Below are positions 23,724 through 32,285 of a stretch of DNA of 36,943 nt, one piece after another (position 1 is the first letter of the stretch; each line of letters starts with the position of its first letter). The stretch is taken from the NCBI GenBank assembly GCA_037139415.1, contig JBAXGN010000065.1, positions 1-36,943 on the forward strand, read 5' to 3'. The position numbers were made by a program, and so were the translations under genes. The notes below the pieces were generated by a model that saw only the letters and a list, made by a program, of their open reading frames with translations, made no database searches and was not told the origin of the DNA. Origin of the DNA: Verrucomicrobiota bacterium. Its GTDB lineage: Bacteria; Verrucomicrobiota; Verrucomicrobiia; Limisphaerales; Fontisphaeraceae.

Positions 23724-23756
23724 GATTGACCGGATTGACCGGATTGACCGGATTGA
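23724..23756 (+). repeat. 9-bp tandem repeat, about 3.7 copies of GATTGACCG
   Basis: Three perfect consecutive copies of GATTGACCG followed by GATTGA. Phrases of this kind are common between genes in this type of genome; no function is evident. Confidence 0.85.
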
Positions 23757-23815
23757 TTTGGGCCGAAGCGCGAAATCCGAAGGAAGGCCGAAGGGCGAAA
23801 GCGGAATTGTTATGT

Positions 23816-23885
23816 TTTTGTGATGAAAACGATTTTTTATCACAAAATGTTATAAAATTGTGATGAAATGAAATTTTTATCACAA
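23816..23885. repeat. Array of four TTGTGAT/ATCACAA elements in alternating orientation
   Basis: Within 70 bp the motif occurs as TTTTGTGAT (23816-23824), ATCACAAAA (23839-23847), TTGTGAT (23858-23864) and ATCACAA (23879-23885). Each adjacent pair can form a hairpin or a dyad. The half-sites resemble those of CRP/FNR-type regulators, but the spacing (12-16 bp) is wrong for them. It could be an operator array or two copies of a small hairpin repeat. Confidence 0.55.
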
Positions 23886-24499
23886 GAGTATAAATCCGAA
23901 GACGGAACCCGGAAAACTTTTGCAGAGAAATGAAGACAGGATGGGCAGGATGAACAGGATGGAACACGGACGAAGGCCGAACATGGCAAAAATTATGACC
24001 AGAAGGTGCCAAGTCCGAAGGACGAAGCCGACTTTTGCAGAAAAATTTATTGGAAAAAAAATGGCAGGTGAAAGATTGCCGAGCAGACGATAGAAGCTTG
24101 GAGTTAGAAGCCAGCATACGCAACGCCGTCGCACACGAATCAAACCGAAGATGATTCGCGAGGGGTCGCGGCATTGGCGGGCAGATAATACGCATGTCAT
24201 TCATGGGCGTCATGGTAGCAGGGTCTGCGCAAAGGCGGTTGCCGCCGGGAGGGAAAAATGAAAAGGACAAAAGGACCAGATTGTATATAAGTAATTCTTA
24301 AAAACAACCAATAGTATAGTTCGTTCTCTGCTTGACATTAAGCGTTGAATCCGCTTCTCTGTCGCCATGTTGAGCCAATCCAGAGGCCAGTTTCCAGGGG
24401 CCATTTGCCATGGTATTCGCTGCGGGGATCGCGGCAGGATTTTTACTTGGATGCTGCGGCATGGCATAATTTGTCGGGATCAATTCAAAAGGCGGTATA

Positions 24500-25078
24500 G
24501 TGCAAAACAGGAAAAATGATGGTCCGAATTCGAAAACGGAGTCAACTTGCTCCAATAATATGAATTCCGCTCTAAAAATAATTAGCGATGAAATACGAGG
24601 CTCGGACATCTGCAGTGCACGTTCTGCAACTGTTAGAGCAACGCTTGTCCTAGAGCACGATGCCCGTGGCCATTGGGACAGTGCGATGACTGCGGGATTT
24701 CCACAGTCCAGTCTCTATGATCAAGTTTTCACAGATGCAGATATAGCCGACTTTATTCATGAGCTTGCAAGCCTCTCCCAGGATGACTCGGTACCCCACG
24801 AGTTAAGGAACAGCACAATATCTGCGTTGTGTGCTTCAAATCGGTTGGAGACGTTTACCTGTTTTGTCCGCTTGCTCAAGCATTCGGATAATTTCAGGAC
24901 TCTATGCGAAACAACGGATATCCTTTTTAGCATCGCCTTCTTTCGTGATGACAAAGCATTTTTCCTCCAGAGAGCGGAAGAACTTAGAGGTATAGTGAAC
25001 CAGTTGAAATGCACCGAATTCACGGATGAGATGGCCAAGATAGCCAAACAACGACTCTTCACGAATTTAGCTGATTAA
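24500..25078 (+). CDS. Hypothetical protein in lower-GC stretch
   Basis: 192 residues, not recognised. The GTG start at 24500 has a fair ribosome site (AAAAGGCGG); an ATG at 24560 would give 172 residues. The product looks mainly helical and cytoplasmic, perhaps of HEAT/ARM or immunity-protein type: LRNSTISALCASNRLETFTC with a following FVRLLKHSDNF resembles short helical repeats. Codon use is clearly more A/T-rich than in the flanking genes, which suggests recent transfer. The next gene begins 11 bp downstream, so the two form a small unit. Confidence 0.55.
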   Translation: MQNRKNDGPNSKTESTCSNNMNSALKIISDEIRGSDICSARSATVRATLVLEHDARGHWDSAMTAGFPQSSLYDQVFTDADIADFIHELASLSQDDSVPHELRNSTISALCASNRLETFTCFVRLLKHSDNFRTLCETTDILFSIAFFRDDKAFFLQRAEELRGIVNQLKCTEFTDEMAKIAKQRLFTNLAD

Positions 25079-25089
25079 AATTTGCAACG

Positions 25090-25606
25090 ATGAACCAGGC
25101 AAGCCTATATGCAATAGTCGGATCAGTCAGAGCCGTTTGTGTATTGCTTGTTCTATGCTTTATGAACTTTGGATGCAGTCCAAGAGTGAATCGCGCGACA
25201 AAGTATGGTGTCGACGCCAATACGATGCGGGAGCAGGTTGGACTACCCCTTTTGCCACGCAATTGGGTTCTCTGGAGGATCCCAGCGAAGGGTTTTGACA
25301 TGGTCCAATCCGGAAGGAAGAGCACTGTTGGCGAAAGGCCAGCCGGCGCATGCTTCAAAGGAAGTGGAAGTCGTTGGAGACAAGATCATTTCTGAGACGG
25401 ATACTTATTGGAGTGGCAAAATGGTTACGGCGGACGGACAAAAAATCGAGGAAGCAATGGTTGTCACCTACTCGTTCGATTTGGCGAAACAGGAAAAATC
25501 GCCTTGGTCGTGTTTTATACCGTGCGGTGGTGGCACTTACAGTAAAGCCCAGGCCGATAAAAAATTGCAAGAATGGGGAATCCCGTCTGATAAACGCACG
25601 CGCTGA
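25090..25606 (+). pseudogene. Lipoprotein-like hypothetical gene with a frameshift
   Basis: The first frame (from ATG 25090) gives a hydrophobic signal segment ending FMNFGC, an imperfect lipobox, and runs to about WRIPAKGF. Sense then continues one base forward: from about 25299 the next frame reads TWSNPEGRALLAKGQPAHAS, later VVGDKIISETDTYWSGKMV and CFIPCGGGTYSKAQADKKL, and stops at 25606. Joined, the two give about 171 residues. A single extra base near 25295-25302 explains the break; it is either a real mutation or a sequencing error. The family is not recognised. Composition is like the preceding gene, lower in GC than the rest of the window. Confidence 0.55.
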
Positions 25607-26444
25607 CCCTTCACGCCAACATGAATCAGATGAACATCAATCATACCATCCTGCACGCCCAGACGAACCAGTACCACGTTTTCAGCCTTAATGGCAATCC
25701 GGTGCGGCTGCGCACCCAATCAGTCGGCAACCAATAGCAGGCAGAATGCCAACAATTTGCGTGACGCAAAAGGCGCCGTAAAAGTGCGTGAAAGTCAGCT
25801 TCTTAAAGTTCGAGGCCTTGCAAAAATGCAGGTGCTCCCTCTCATATATTCATCCGAACGTCCCAACACAAGGGCCACCCACATCCAGTGCTGCCCAGGT
25901 CAACCTCGGGAATTTCGGTTGCTGTCACCAACCAAGTCCCTGCTAACCGAGTTAGGTCCGCGACTGCTTTCCGCGATGTCGGGGAAAACCCTGATTGAGT
26001 TACGGAGGTTTGTCAAATCCTGAAGCATGGTGGCGGTGGCGGTCAACCATCGTTCATTATCCGGTTGGTTCATCCCTAATTCAGGCGGGAAAAGATAAAT
26101 TTATTTCCGGGCAGGTCTTGACGGAAAGCCGTGCTGGTGGGATTTTAGACGGCGTGACTGTCACCGATACATTCAATTCATTGCAACAGTGTAGTTTCGT
26201 ACCCCCTCCCCATGAACCCCCACTTTCACGAAGAGCAAAACTCTTCTCCAAAATTTCCCACGCCACCATATTTGAGACTCGTTACCTCGTCACCTACGTT
26301 TGTGGTTGGGCTTCCCCGTGCATCCCGCTTCCAGGTTCATGGGTTCAAAGAGCGAAATTCTTCTGTTCGGGGAAGTCTCACCTCAATCCTCTCCCTTGGG
26401 GAGGGGAGGTTTGTTTTGCGGCTGAGGGAAGCACGTTCAACATC
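25607..26444. other. 838-bp region without a convincing gene
   Basis: It begins with a 38-codon open frame (25621-25737, MNQMNINHTILHAQTNQYHV at its start) that might be a gene fragment but has no recognisable similarity. Other frames have poor codon use. Near 26195-26410 lies the second CGTACCCCCTC / CTCTCCCTTGGGG sequence, the same short dispersed repeat seen at about 2450. The promoter of the ApbE gene must be in the last part, but I see no consensus boxes. Confidence 0.45.
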
Positions 26445-27476
26445 TTGGTCCTCCTCATCGTCTGTCTGGGCATGACTGCCGCCGGATGGGCGGGGGAGTC
26501 GCGTCCAACCATTCAGTGGAAGGGTGAAACCATGGGGTCGTTTTATTTCGTCAAGGCGGTGGATTGCACGCTGGCACCCACGCAGTTGGAACAGGTGAAA
26601 AAGGGGATCGCGGATCGGTTGACCGAGTTGAACCGGCAGATGTCCCATTATATCGAGGATAGCGAACTTTCACGGTTTAACCGCGCGGCAGCCAACCAAC
26701 CGTTCAAAGTGTCTGCCGAGTTTGCGCAGGTGATGCGTCTCTCGCTGGAGATCAACCGGCAATCCGACGGTTTCTTTGATCCCGCGTTGGGGGCACTGAT
26801 CAACCTGTGGGGATTCGGCCCCAAAGGTGGTCGGCACGAACCGCCGCCGGATACGGAAATCCAACAAGCCATGCAACGGGTCGGAGCCCAACACGTCAAG
26901 GTCACTCCAGATGACGAGTTGGTTAAGGATATCGCCGGGTTGCAGTTGGACCTGGGCGCAATCACCAAGGGGTTTGGGGTGGATGCCATGGCTGGCATTC
27001 TCCTGGCCAATAACGTGAGTAATTTTTACGCCGCGATCAGCGGGGAAGTGTATGTGCATGGGTACGGGCCCAGCGGTGGCCCGTGGCGGATCGGGATTGA
27101 TGTGCCGGAATTCGACGCGCTGCCGGGGGAAGCCATCAGCATGGTGGTGCCGTTGTCCAATCTGGCCATTTCCACTTCCGGTAATTACCGCAAGTATTTT
27201 CGCGATCATACGAACAAGGTGTATGCGCATATCCTGAACCCACGCACCGGACGCCCGCTGACTCATTCGCTGGCGAGTGTCTCGATTGTCGCGACGAATT
27301 GCGCGTTGGCGGATGCGCTGGCCACCGCCACGTATGCCCTGGGACCGGAACGCGGCCTGACCTTCATCGAAAACCAGCCCGAGGTATCCGCGTATTTCAT
27401 CGTGCGCAACGCGGATGGCACGTTCCGGCAGTTCGCCAGCCGGCGGTTTCCCAAAAGCGCGCCGCCCGCAAAATGA
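26445..27476 (+). CDS. apbE: FAD:protein FMN transferase (ApbE family)
   Basis: Flavin transferase that attaches FMN covalently to a threonine of target proteins such as NqrB/NqrC, RnfG or other extracytoplasmic flavoproteins, with FAD as donor. Counting from the TTG at 26445, motifs are SDGFFDPALGALINLWGFG (107-125), LDLGAITKGFGVD (168-180), the FAD-binding TSGNY (244-248), HILNPRTGRP (262-271) and the Mg-binding-type ALADALATATYALG (287-300). The size of 343 residues fits. A hydrophobic N terminus (VLLIVCLGMTAAGWAGE) shows export. The start is uncertain: TTG 26445 keeps the signal peptide, ATG 26472 removes most of it. The repeat just upstream may have displaced the original start. No flavoprotein target lies in the window. 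Confidence 0.85.
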   Translation: MVLLIVCLGMTAAGWAGESRPTIQWKGETMGSFYFVKAVDCTLAPTQLEQVKKGIADRLTELNRQMSHYIEDSELSRFNRAAANQPFKVSAEFAQVMRLSLEINRQSDGFFDPALGALINLWGFGPKGGRHEPPPDTEIQQAMQRVGAQHVKVTPDDELVKDIAGLQLDLGAITKGFGVDAMAGILLANNVSNFYAAISGEVYVHGYGPSGGPWRIGIDVPEFDALPGEAISMVVPLSNLAISTSGNYRKYFRDHTNKVYAHILNPRTGRPLTHSLASVSIVATNCALADALATATYALGPERGLTFIENQPEVSAYFIVRNADGTFRQFASRRFPKSAPPAK

Positions 27477-27486
27477 GGATAACCAC

Positions 27487-28299
27487 ATGAATGACCAACC
27501 ACGCACCAAACCCGGAACCGCCCTGATCACGGGCGCGTCCAGCGGCTTGGGGGAGTTCTACGCGCGCCACTTGGCCGCGCGAGGATATAACCTGATTCTC
27601 GTGGCCCGGCGGGAAACACTGCTGCAAACCGTGGCCGGAGATCTTCGCCAAAAGCATGGTGTCACCGCCGAGGTCTTGGCGGCGGACTTGGCGACAGAAC
27701 CGGGGATTGCCCTGGTGGTCAAACGCATTCAGGACTGTCAGGATTTGACGTTATTGATCAATAACGCCGGCTTTGGGTCGGGTGGCGTGTTTCACCAGAT
27801 TGACATCACCAAGCAGTTGAACATGATCCAGGTGCATGTGGTCGCAACCGCCCGGTTGACGCGGGCCGCGTTGCCGCAAATGGTGGAACGCCGTCAGGGA
27901 GGCATCATTAATGTTGCTTCCGTTGCCGGGTTTGCCTGCATCCCCACGAGCGCCATGTATGGCTCGACCAAGGCGTGGATGATCGCGTTTTCCCGGACCA
28001 TCGCGGAGGAGTTGCGGCCGACGGGCGTTCGGGTGCAGGCGCTTTGCCCCGGTTTTACCCATACCGGCTTTCACGATACCCCGGAGTACAAGAACTTTGA
28101 CCGCTCAGTCATCCCAGGCATGCTGTGGATGACCTCAGATGAAGTCGTGGCGATCTCGTTGAAGGCGTTGACGCGGGATCAGGTGGTTGTCATTCCCGGC
28201 CTGATCAATAAGATCATGGTGGCGGCGTTGCGGTTGCCGCCCATCGCCATGTTGGCGCGGTATTACGGGCGGAAGCGCTGGCACAGAGACCGGAAATGA
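27487..28299 (+). CDS. Short-chain dehydrogenase/reductase
   Basis: 270 residues from the ATG at 27487, chosen for the GAGGATAACCAC ribosome site and the 10-bp spacing from the ApbE gene. Classical SDR motifs: TGASSGLG (15-22), NNAG (92-95), Ser145, Y158-x3-K162, and the PGFTHTGF loop. The basic residues after strand 2 (VARRE) suggest NADP(H). Relatives are the DltE/YqjQ-like oxidoreductases of unknown substrate. The C-terminal hydrophobic tail (PGLINKIMVAALRLPPIAML) is common in this subgroup. It overlaps the small membrane protein gene by 4 bp. Confidence 0.88.
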   Translation: MNDQPRTKPGTALITGASSGLGEFYARHLAARGYNLILVARRETLLQTVAGDLRQKHGVTAEVLAADLATEPGIALVVKRIQDCQDLTLLINNAGFGSGGVFHQIDITKQLNMIQVHVVATARLTRAALPQMVERRQGGIINVASVAGFACIPTSAMYGSTKAWMIAFSRTIAEELRPTGVRVQALCPGFTHTGFHDTPEYKNFDRSVIPGMLWMTSDEVVAISLKALTRDQVVVIPGLINKIMVAALRLPPIAMLARYYGRKRWHRDRK

Positions 28300-28649
28300 T
28301 GGACCAGCCGACATCCTTCCCGACTCAGGGGGGCGCACGGCTTTCCCGCCAGGCGGCGGCCAGCCTGCTTTTGGCGTGCCTCACCACCTGGCTGGAATAC
28401 CAACCGTTCATACTGGGTGAACGGTTGGCCGGGAGTCCGGGCGCGTTCAGGGTGATGCTGCTCCTGTCGTTTGTTGGCTTTTTTGGTTCCGTCGGGCCGC
28501 TGATGCTTGGGATTCTGGCCTTTGGCACGGTCCACAAGGCAGAAGGACGGCTGACGGGAATGGCGCTGGCCCTCGCCGCGATTGGCTTGGTGTTCGTTGC
28601 GGGAGTGGGCTTTCCGTGGATGCTTTACCTCTCCCAACCGGCCCAATGA
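28296..28649 (+). CDS. Small membrane protein, unknown function
   Basis: 117 residues with three hydrophobic segments (about 20-42, 52-75, 85-108). No recognisable domain. ATG overlaps the stop of the SDR gene (ATGA), so it is translated with it. The following BatD-BatE gene begins 10 bp after its stop, and the four genes from ApbE onward are packed as one operon. Confidence 0.65.
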   Translation: MMDQPTSFPTQGGARLSRQAAASLLLACLTTWLEYQPFILGERLAGSPGAFRVMLLLSFVGFFGSVGPLMLGILAFGTVHKAEGRLTGMALALAAIGLVFVAGVGFPWMLYLSQPAQ

Positions 28650-28658
28650 GGTTTTCCA

Positions 28659-31262
28659 ATGAACAAGTGCGGGCTTGCACTGTCCAAAACGGCGTACAAG
28701 AATAGGGTTTATTACATGTCTGACACTGAGGGACATAGCAAGGGATGGACGGGCAGGGGAACGGCCGGGTGGAATCGCGGATTCCGCCGGCTGATGCTAT
28801 GGCTCTGCCTGCAAGGGATGGCGCTATTGGCCGCGCCCGTGACCATGAATCTGGAGCGGGACACCGTGCCGCCCGGGCAATCCACCACGCTGCAGATCAT
28901 CTTTGAGAATTGCCGTCCCGATGCCGATCCGACGATCCCGAGCGTTCCCAATCTGACCATTCAATTCGGTGGCACCTCCTCGCAGATCAACATGGTGAAC
29001 GGCCAAGTTTCGCAACTGCTTACCTACTCCTATGTGATCACGCCGCTGAAGGAGGGCGAGTATCAGGTGCCCAGCTTTGTGCTGCGCGTCGGCGGGCAGG
29101 CCATGGGCACCCAGCCGTTGAAATTGCACGCCACCAAAAATGGGCAGCCGGATATTTCGAAAGTTGTTTTCCTGAAATGGGAAATTCCCCGCACCAACCT
29201 CTACGTGGGCGAAACCTTGCCGGTGGAGCTGCGCTTGTACGTCCAGCAAATGAACGGCGGCGAACCGCCCCAGTACGAAATGAACGGGCTGACGGTGGGC
29301 AAGCTGGGTCAACCGCAGCAAGGCCGGGTGCAGTACGATGGCCGCGTGTATCAAGTGCTGGCCTTCAGGACGTACTTGATGGCCAGCCGCCCGGGGCCGC
29401 TGACGCTTGGCCCCACCACCATGCGGGTGAATATTCCCAAACCGGGCGCACCCCGGCGGCGCGCCAACTGGCCGTTTGATGACGCCTTCTTTGGCGGCGG
29501 CGTGGAATACCAGACCGTGGCCGTGCAGGCGGATGCCATTGCGCTGAACGGCAAGTCCGTGCCCACCACCAATCAGCCGCCCAATTTTTCCGGTGCCATC
29601 GGCCTCTTTAACGTGGCCGTCAGCGCCGGGCCCACCAATATCGCGGTCGGTGATCCGGTTACGCTCAAGGTGGAAGTCACCGGCAACGCCTTCCTGGATA
29701 CCATCACGCTGCCCTCGATCGATAGCTGGAAGGAGTTCAAAATCTACCCGCCCACCAGCAAGGTGGAGAATGCGGATGCCCAGGGTTTGGGTGGTCGCAA
29801 ATTCTTTGAGCAAGTGGTGGTCCCGCAAAGCACGGAGCTAAAGGAATTGCCCGTGTTCCAGTTCAGCTTTTTCGACCCGGAGAGCCAGACCTTCCGCACC
29901 GCCTTGGGACCGCGCATTCCATTGATTGTGCGCCCCTCGGCCACCGCGCAACCGATGGTGATGGCCGAGACGGCCACTAACACCGTGGACATCCTGCCCA
30001 TCAAACCGCAACTCGGCGCCTTGGCACCCATCCAACCTCCGCTGGTGTTCCGCCCTTGGTTCCTGGGCTTGCAGACTTTGCCGGTTCTGGCCTGGCTGGG
30101 CTTCTGGTTGCGCCGTCGGCAATTGGATAACCTGGCCAACAACCCGCGCCTGCGCCGCCGCCTCGAAGTCAACAAGATCATCACGGCGGGGCTGGCGCAG
30201 TTGCCGACCTTGGCAGAACAGAAGAAATCTGAGGACTTCTTCGCCCTGGTCTTCCGGCTGTTGCAGGAACGGTTGGGCGAGCGGCTCGACCTGCCCGCCA
30301 GCGCCATCACCGAGGCCGTGATCGAGGAACGCTTGCGTCCGCTGGGGCTGCCGCCCGAATTGCTCAAAGAATTGGAGACGATCTTCCAGACCTGCAACCA
30401 GGCCCGATACGCCCCCTTGCGTTCCGCGCATGAATATCAGGCAGTCGTCACCACCTTGGCCAAGGCGCTGACCGACATCGAATCCGCCCTGGCTCCCGCC
30501 AACGGTAAGCCCCCAACCTTGGCGCTGCTGCTGCTCGCCCTGCTGCCCGCCGTCTCGGCTGGCGCGGCGGATGCCCGTAGCGAATTCGATGCCGCCAACA
30601 AACTCTACGAACAGGGCCGCTACAGCGCGGCGGTCTCCGCCTATCGCAACCTGCTGACCAACGGCCAGGCCGCTCCGGCGCTCTACTTCAACCTTGGCAA
30701 CGCCGCCTACAAGGCCGGCCAAACCGGGCGCGCCATTGAGGCCTATCGCCAAGCCGAACTGCTTGACCCGCGCGACCCGGACATCCGCGGCAACCTCCTT
30801 TTTGTGCGCAAAGCCGTCACCGGCAAGGAAGATGCCGGCCCCAAGGGCGTCACCGCGCTGCTCCAGCGCCTGACCCTGAACGAGTGGGCCATCCTCGTGA
30901 TGATTCCATTCTGGGTGTGGGTTGGCCTCCTTGCGGCGCAACAGGCAATGCCCCAATGGCGACGGCAAGTGCGATCCTATACCCTCGGCAGCGGACTGCT
31001 CTTCCTCGCCGCGCTCGCGGGACTGCTCGTCGCAACGTCCGCCCAACGCGAGGACAACGACGCCATCGTGATGGGGCGCGACGTTCAGGCCCGGCAGGGC
31101 CCCTTTGAAGAATCCAAGGCCGCCTTCGCCCTGCCGGACGGCTCGGAAGTCACCATCACCGGCACCAAGGACAACTGGTTGAACGTGCGCGATGTGGCGC
31201 AACGCGCCGGCTGGATCAAGCAGGAACAAGCGATCCGGTTTAAATCGCTGAGCGCCAAGTAA
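28659..31262 (+). CDS. batD: BatD-BatE fusion protein (aerotolerance-type, membrane)
   Basis: 867 residues. The start at 28659 has GAGG 8 nt upstream; Met20 is an alternative. The signal segment is about 44-58 (LMLWLCLQGMALLAAP). Residues about 60-470 are the BatD beta-sandwich array, including the TMNLERDTVPPGQSTTLQII strand at its start, with a membrane helix at about 466-486 and a helical cytosolic part. At about 620-638 there is a second signal-peptide-like segment (LALLLLALLPAVSAGAADA) followed by TPR repeats (about 640-715), two membrane helices (about 745-766, 779-800) and an SH3-like domain (about 805-862): the complete layout of BatE. The fusion therefore joins two neighbouring proteins of the Bat operon. 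BatA, BatB and MoxR are not in the window. The role in oxidative stress or envelope assembly is known only by association. Confidence 0.82.
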   Translation: MNKCGLALSKTAYKNRVYYMSDTEGHSKGWTGRGTAGWNRGFRRLMLWLCLQGMALLAAPVTMNLERDTVPPGQSTTLQIIFENCRPDADPTIPSVPNLTIQFGGTSSQINMVNGQVSQLLTYSYVITPLKEGEYQVPSFVLRVGGQAMGTQPLKLHATKNGQPDISKVVFLKWEIPRTNLYVGETLPVELRLYVQQMNGGEPPQYEMNGLTVGKLGQPQQGRVQYDGRVYQVLAFRTYLMASRPGPLTLGPTTMRVNIPKPGAPRRRANWPFDDAFFGGGVEYQTVAVQADAIALNGKSVPTTNQPPNFSGAIGLFNVAVSAGPTNIAVGDPVTLKVEVTGNAFLDTITLPSIDSWKEFKIYPPTSKVENADAQGLGGRKFFEQVVVPQSTELKELPVFQFSFFDPESQTFRTALGPRIPLIVRPSATAQPMVMAETATNTVDILPIKPQLGALAPIQPPLVFRPWFLGLQTLPVLAWLGFWLRRRQLDNLANNPRLRRRLEVNKIITAGLAQLPTLAEQKKSEDFFALVFRLLQERLGERLDLPASAITEAVIEERLRPLGLPPELLKELETIFQTCNQARYAPLRSAHEYQAVVTTLAKALTDIESALAPANGKPPTLALLLLALLPAVSAGAADARSEFDAANKLYEQGRYSAAVSAYRNLLTNGQAAPALYFNLGNAAYKAGQTGRAIEAYRQAELLDPRDPDIRGNLLFVRKAVTGKEDAGPKGVTALLQRLTLNEWAILVMIPFWVWVGLLAAQQAMPQWRRQVRSYTLGSGLLFLAALAGLLVATSAQREDNDAIVMGRDVQARQGPFEESKAAFALPDGSEVTITGTKDNWLNVRDVAQRAGWIKQEQAIRFKSLSAK

Positions 31263-31564
31263 TACCATTTTCATCATGCAATTGCACTATTACCAATCAG
31301 CGAGTGGTTGTGTAATTAAAGGTATGCCGACTGGGAAGTCGGCGACACAGCAGGTTTGGAAACCTGCGCTACGATGACAAGGCATAAGCCTGAACGGTTT
31401 GAATGATGCAGTTACAAACTGGAAATGGTATAAGCCGCGCGGGCTGGCCTATCACGCTGAAGTTTTCAGCGTAACAACACTGCCCCAACCTCGTTAGGCG
31501 AATACTGCCCGCCTCGCCCAGTGGCTGGTGATTCCCCAGCGAACAAGTGCTTGGACACCCTTGG
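31263..31564. other. Intergenic region with two verrucomicrobial-type hairpin repeats
   Basis: Convergent spacer after the BatD-BatE gene. Two perfect hairpins stand side by side: GCCGACT-GGGA-AGTCGGC (31326-31343) and GCAGGTTT-GG-AAACCTGC (31350-31367). The pair is a recurring intergenic repeat in related genomes, to my knowledge; it may serve as a bidirectional terminator here, although it lacks T tracts. No gene is visible in the rest. Confidence 0.55.
31326..31367. repeat. Double hairpin intergenic repeat
   Basis: A 7-bp stem with GGGA loop and an 8-bp stem with GG loop, separated by 6 bases. Both stems are perfect. Confidence 0.75.
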
Positions 31565-32041
31565 TCAAACTCGGGCAAAAATAACCACGTAGTTCTTGCC
31601 GTGCTGTTTCGCGCATTTCGGGCAAGTCGTATAAAAGAAATATAGTTTTTGAAGGTTTTTCCCTTTGCTCTTCACGAAGGACTTCATTTCCTCGATCCAA
31701 TTCCTCATGTTCCGATACGGGCCTTCAAACACTTTGGTGAGGTAGGTTCCTGACAATGTGGTGGTCTGTGCTCCCGGGATATCCTTCGTGATCGCGATAT
31801 ACACCTCCGCGCCCCAGAGCGATTTCTCATCCGACAAGACAATCATCTCGTCCGGAGTGGCCCCGGCGGCTTCGATGATCGCCATGCTCTGCTTCATCAC
31901 GGACCCGAAGTTCAGGGGAATGTGGAGGAAGCTGCGCACGCGGGCTTGCAGAAACGGTTTCTTATCCCAAGTGATCACCCGGCCCTCCCACGGGCGGGGA
32001 TCAAACTTGGGGCAGCATTCAATGTCGTGGGGTGTGTTCAT
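31565..32041 (-). CDS. GyrI-like small-molecule-binding domain protein (tentative)
   Basis: 158 residues without signal peptide. The pattern FDPRPWEGRVITWDKKPFLQ at the start, FGSVMKQSM in the middle, and a C-terminal YTTCPKCAKQHGKNYVV with a CxxC pair is that of a conserved family of unknown function. Its predicted alpha/beta layout resembles the GyrI/SHS2 fold, and members often turn up annotated as hydrolase without proof. The CPKCAKQHG motif suggests metal binding or a redox pair. Single gene; the ATG follows an ATTCCTCC complement, a good GGAGGAAT ribosome site. Confidence 0.55.
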   Translation of the reverse strand: MNTPHDIECCPKFDPRPWEGRVITWDKKPFLQARVRSFLHIPLNFGSVMKQSMAIIEAAGATPDEMIVLSDEKSLWGAEVYIAITKDIPGAQTTTLSGTYLTKVFEGPYRNMRNWIEEMKSFVKSKGKNLQKLYFFYTTCPKCAKQHGKNYVVIFARV

Positions 32042-32060
32042 GGGATTCCTCCGTATGTTT

Positions 32061-32222
32061 ATTCCAAATCGCTATCAAGATGAGACTAATTCGCTGGTCT
32101 TTTGAGCTGCTGGCTTCGTTGCTCGCTCGTTACAGACCGCTACGGGTATGCGCCTCGCTCGCGTCTCGCCAGCCGCCCAAAATCCTGCGCGCCTTAGTCT
32201 CATCTTGAAAGCTCATTGGAAT
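32061..32222. mobile_element. MITE-like 162-bp element with 29-bp imperfect inverted repeats
   Basis: The left arm (32061-32089) and right arm (32194-32222) are reverse complements with a few mismatches; the inner 15 bases, TCAAGATGAGACTAA, are perfect. The interior has no gene and contains a GC-rich stem-prone sequence (CGTTGCTCGCTCGTTACAGA to CGCGTCTCGCCAGCC). The structure is that of a non-autonomous miniature element or a large intergenic repeat. No clear target duplication could be fixed. Confidence 0.6.
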
Positions 32223-32285
32223 TATCGGTTAACCTATTGTCTTAAACTCAGGTTTCAGACATAAATCGGGTTTTGTGCCAGTCAA

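Larger units (their letters stand above)
23545..24499. other. Gene-free, repeat-rich 955-bp region
   Basis: No convincing gene. It holds a 9-bp tandem repeat (23724-23756), an array of TTGTGAT/ATCACAA motifs (23816-23885), and low-complexity phrases such as CAGGATGGGCAGGATGAACA (about 23938-23957) and CGAAGG-rich stretches, which are typical intergenic litter in environmental genomes. Base composition shifts from GC-rich to AT-richer around 23810-23930 and again after 24250. It looks like an insertion hot spot. Confidence 0.6.

Noticed and set aside
23724-23756. CRISPR array
   Set aside because: The units are 9-bp direct tandem copies without spacers; there are no cas genes.
23816-23885. CRP or FNR binding sites
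   Set aside because: The half-sites look similar, but the spacing within each dyad is much larger than the 4-6 bp these regulators need.
25995-26444. Upstream in-frame extension of the ApbE protein
   Set aside because: The 150 added residues have no ApbE similarity, contain a dispersed repeat, and would place the signal peptide internally.
29838-31277. Long open frame on the minus strand (479 codons)
   Set aside because: Antisense to the BatD-BatE fusion, whose domains, signal segments and TPRs are clear on the plus strand.
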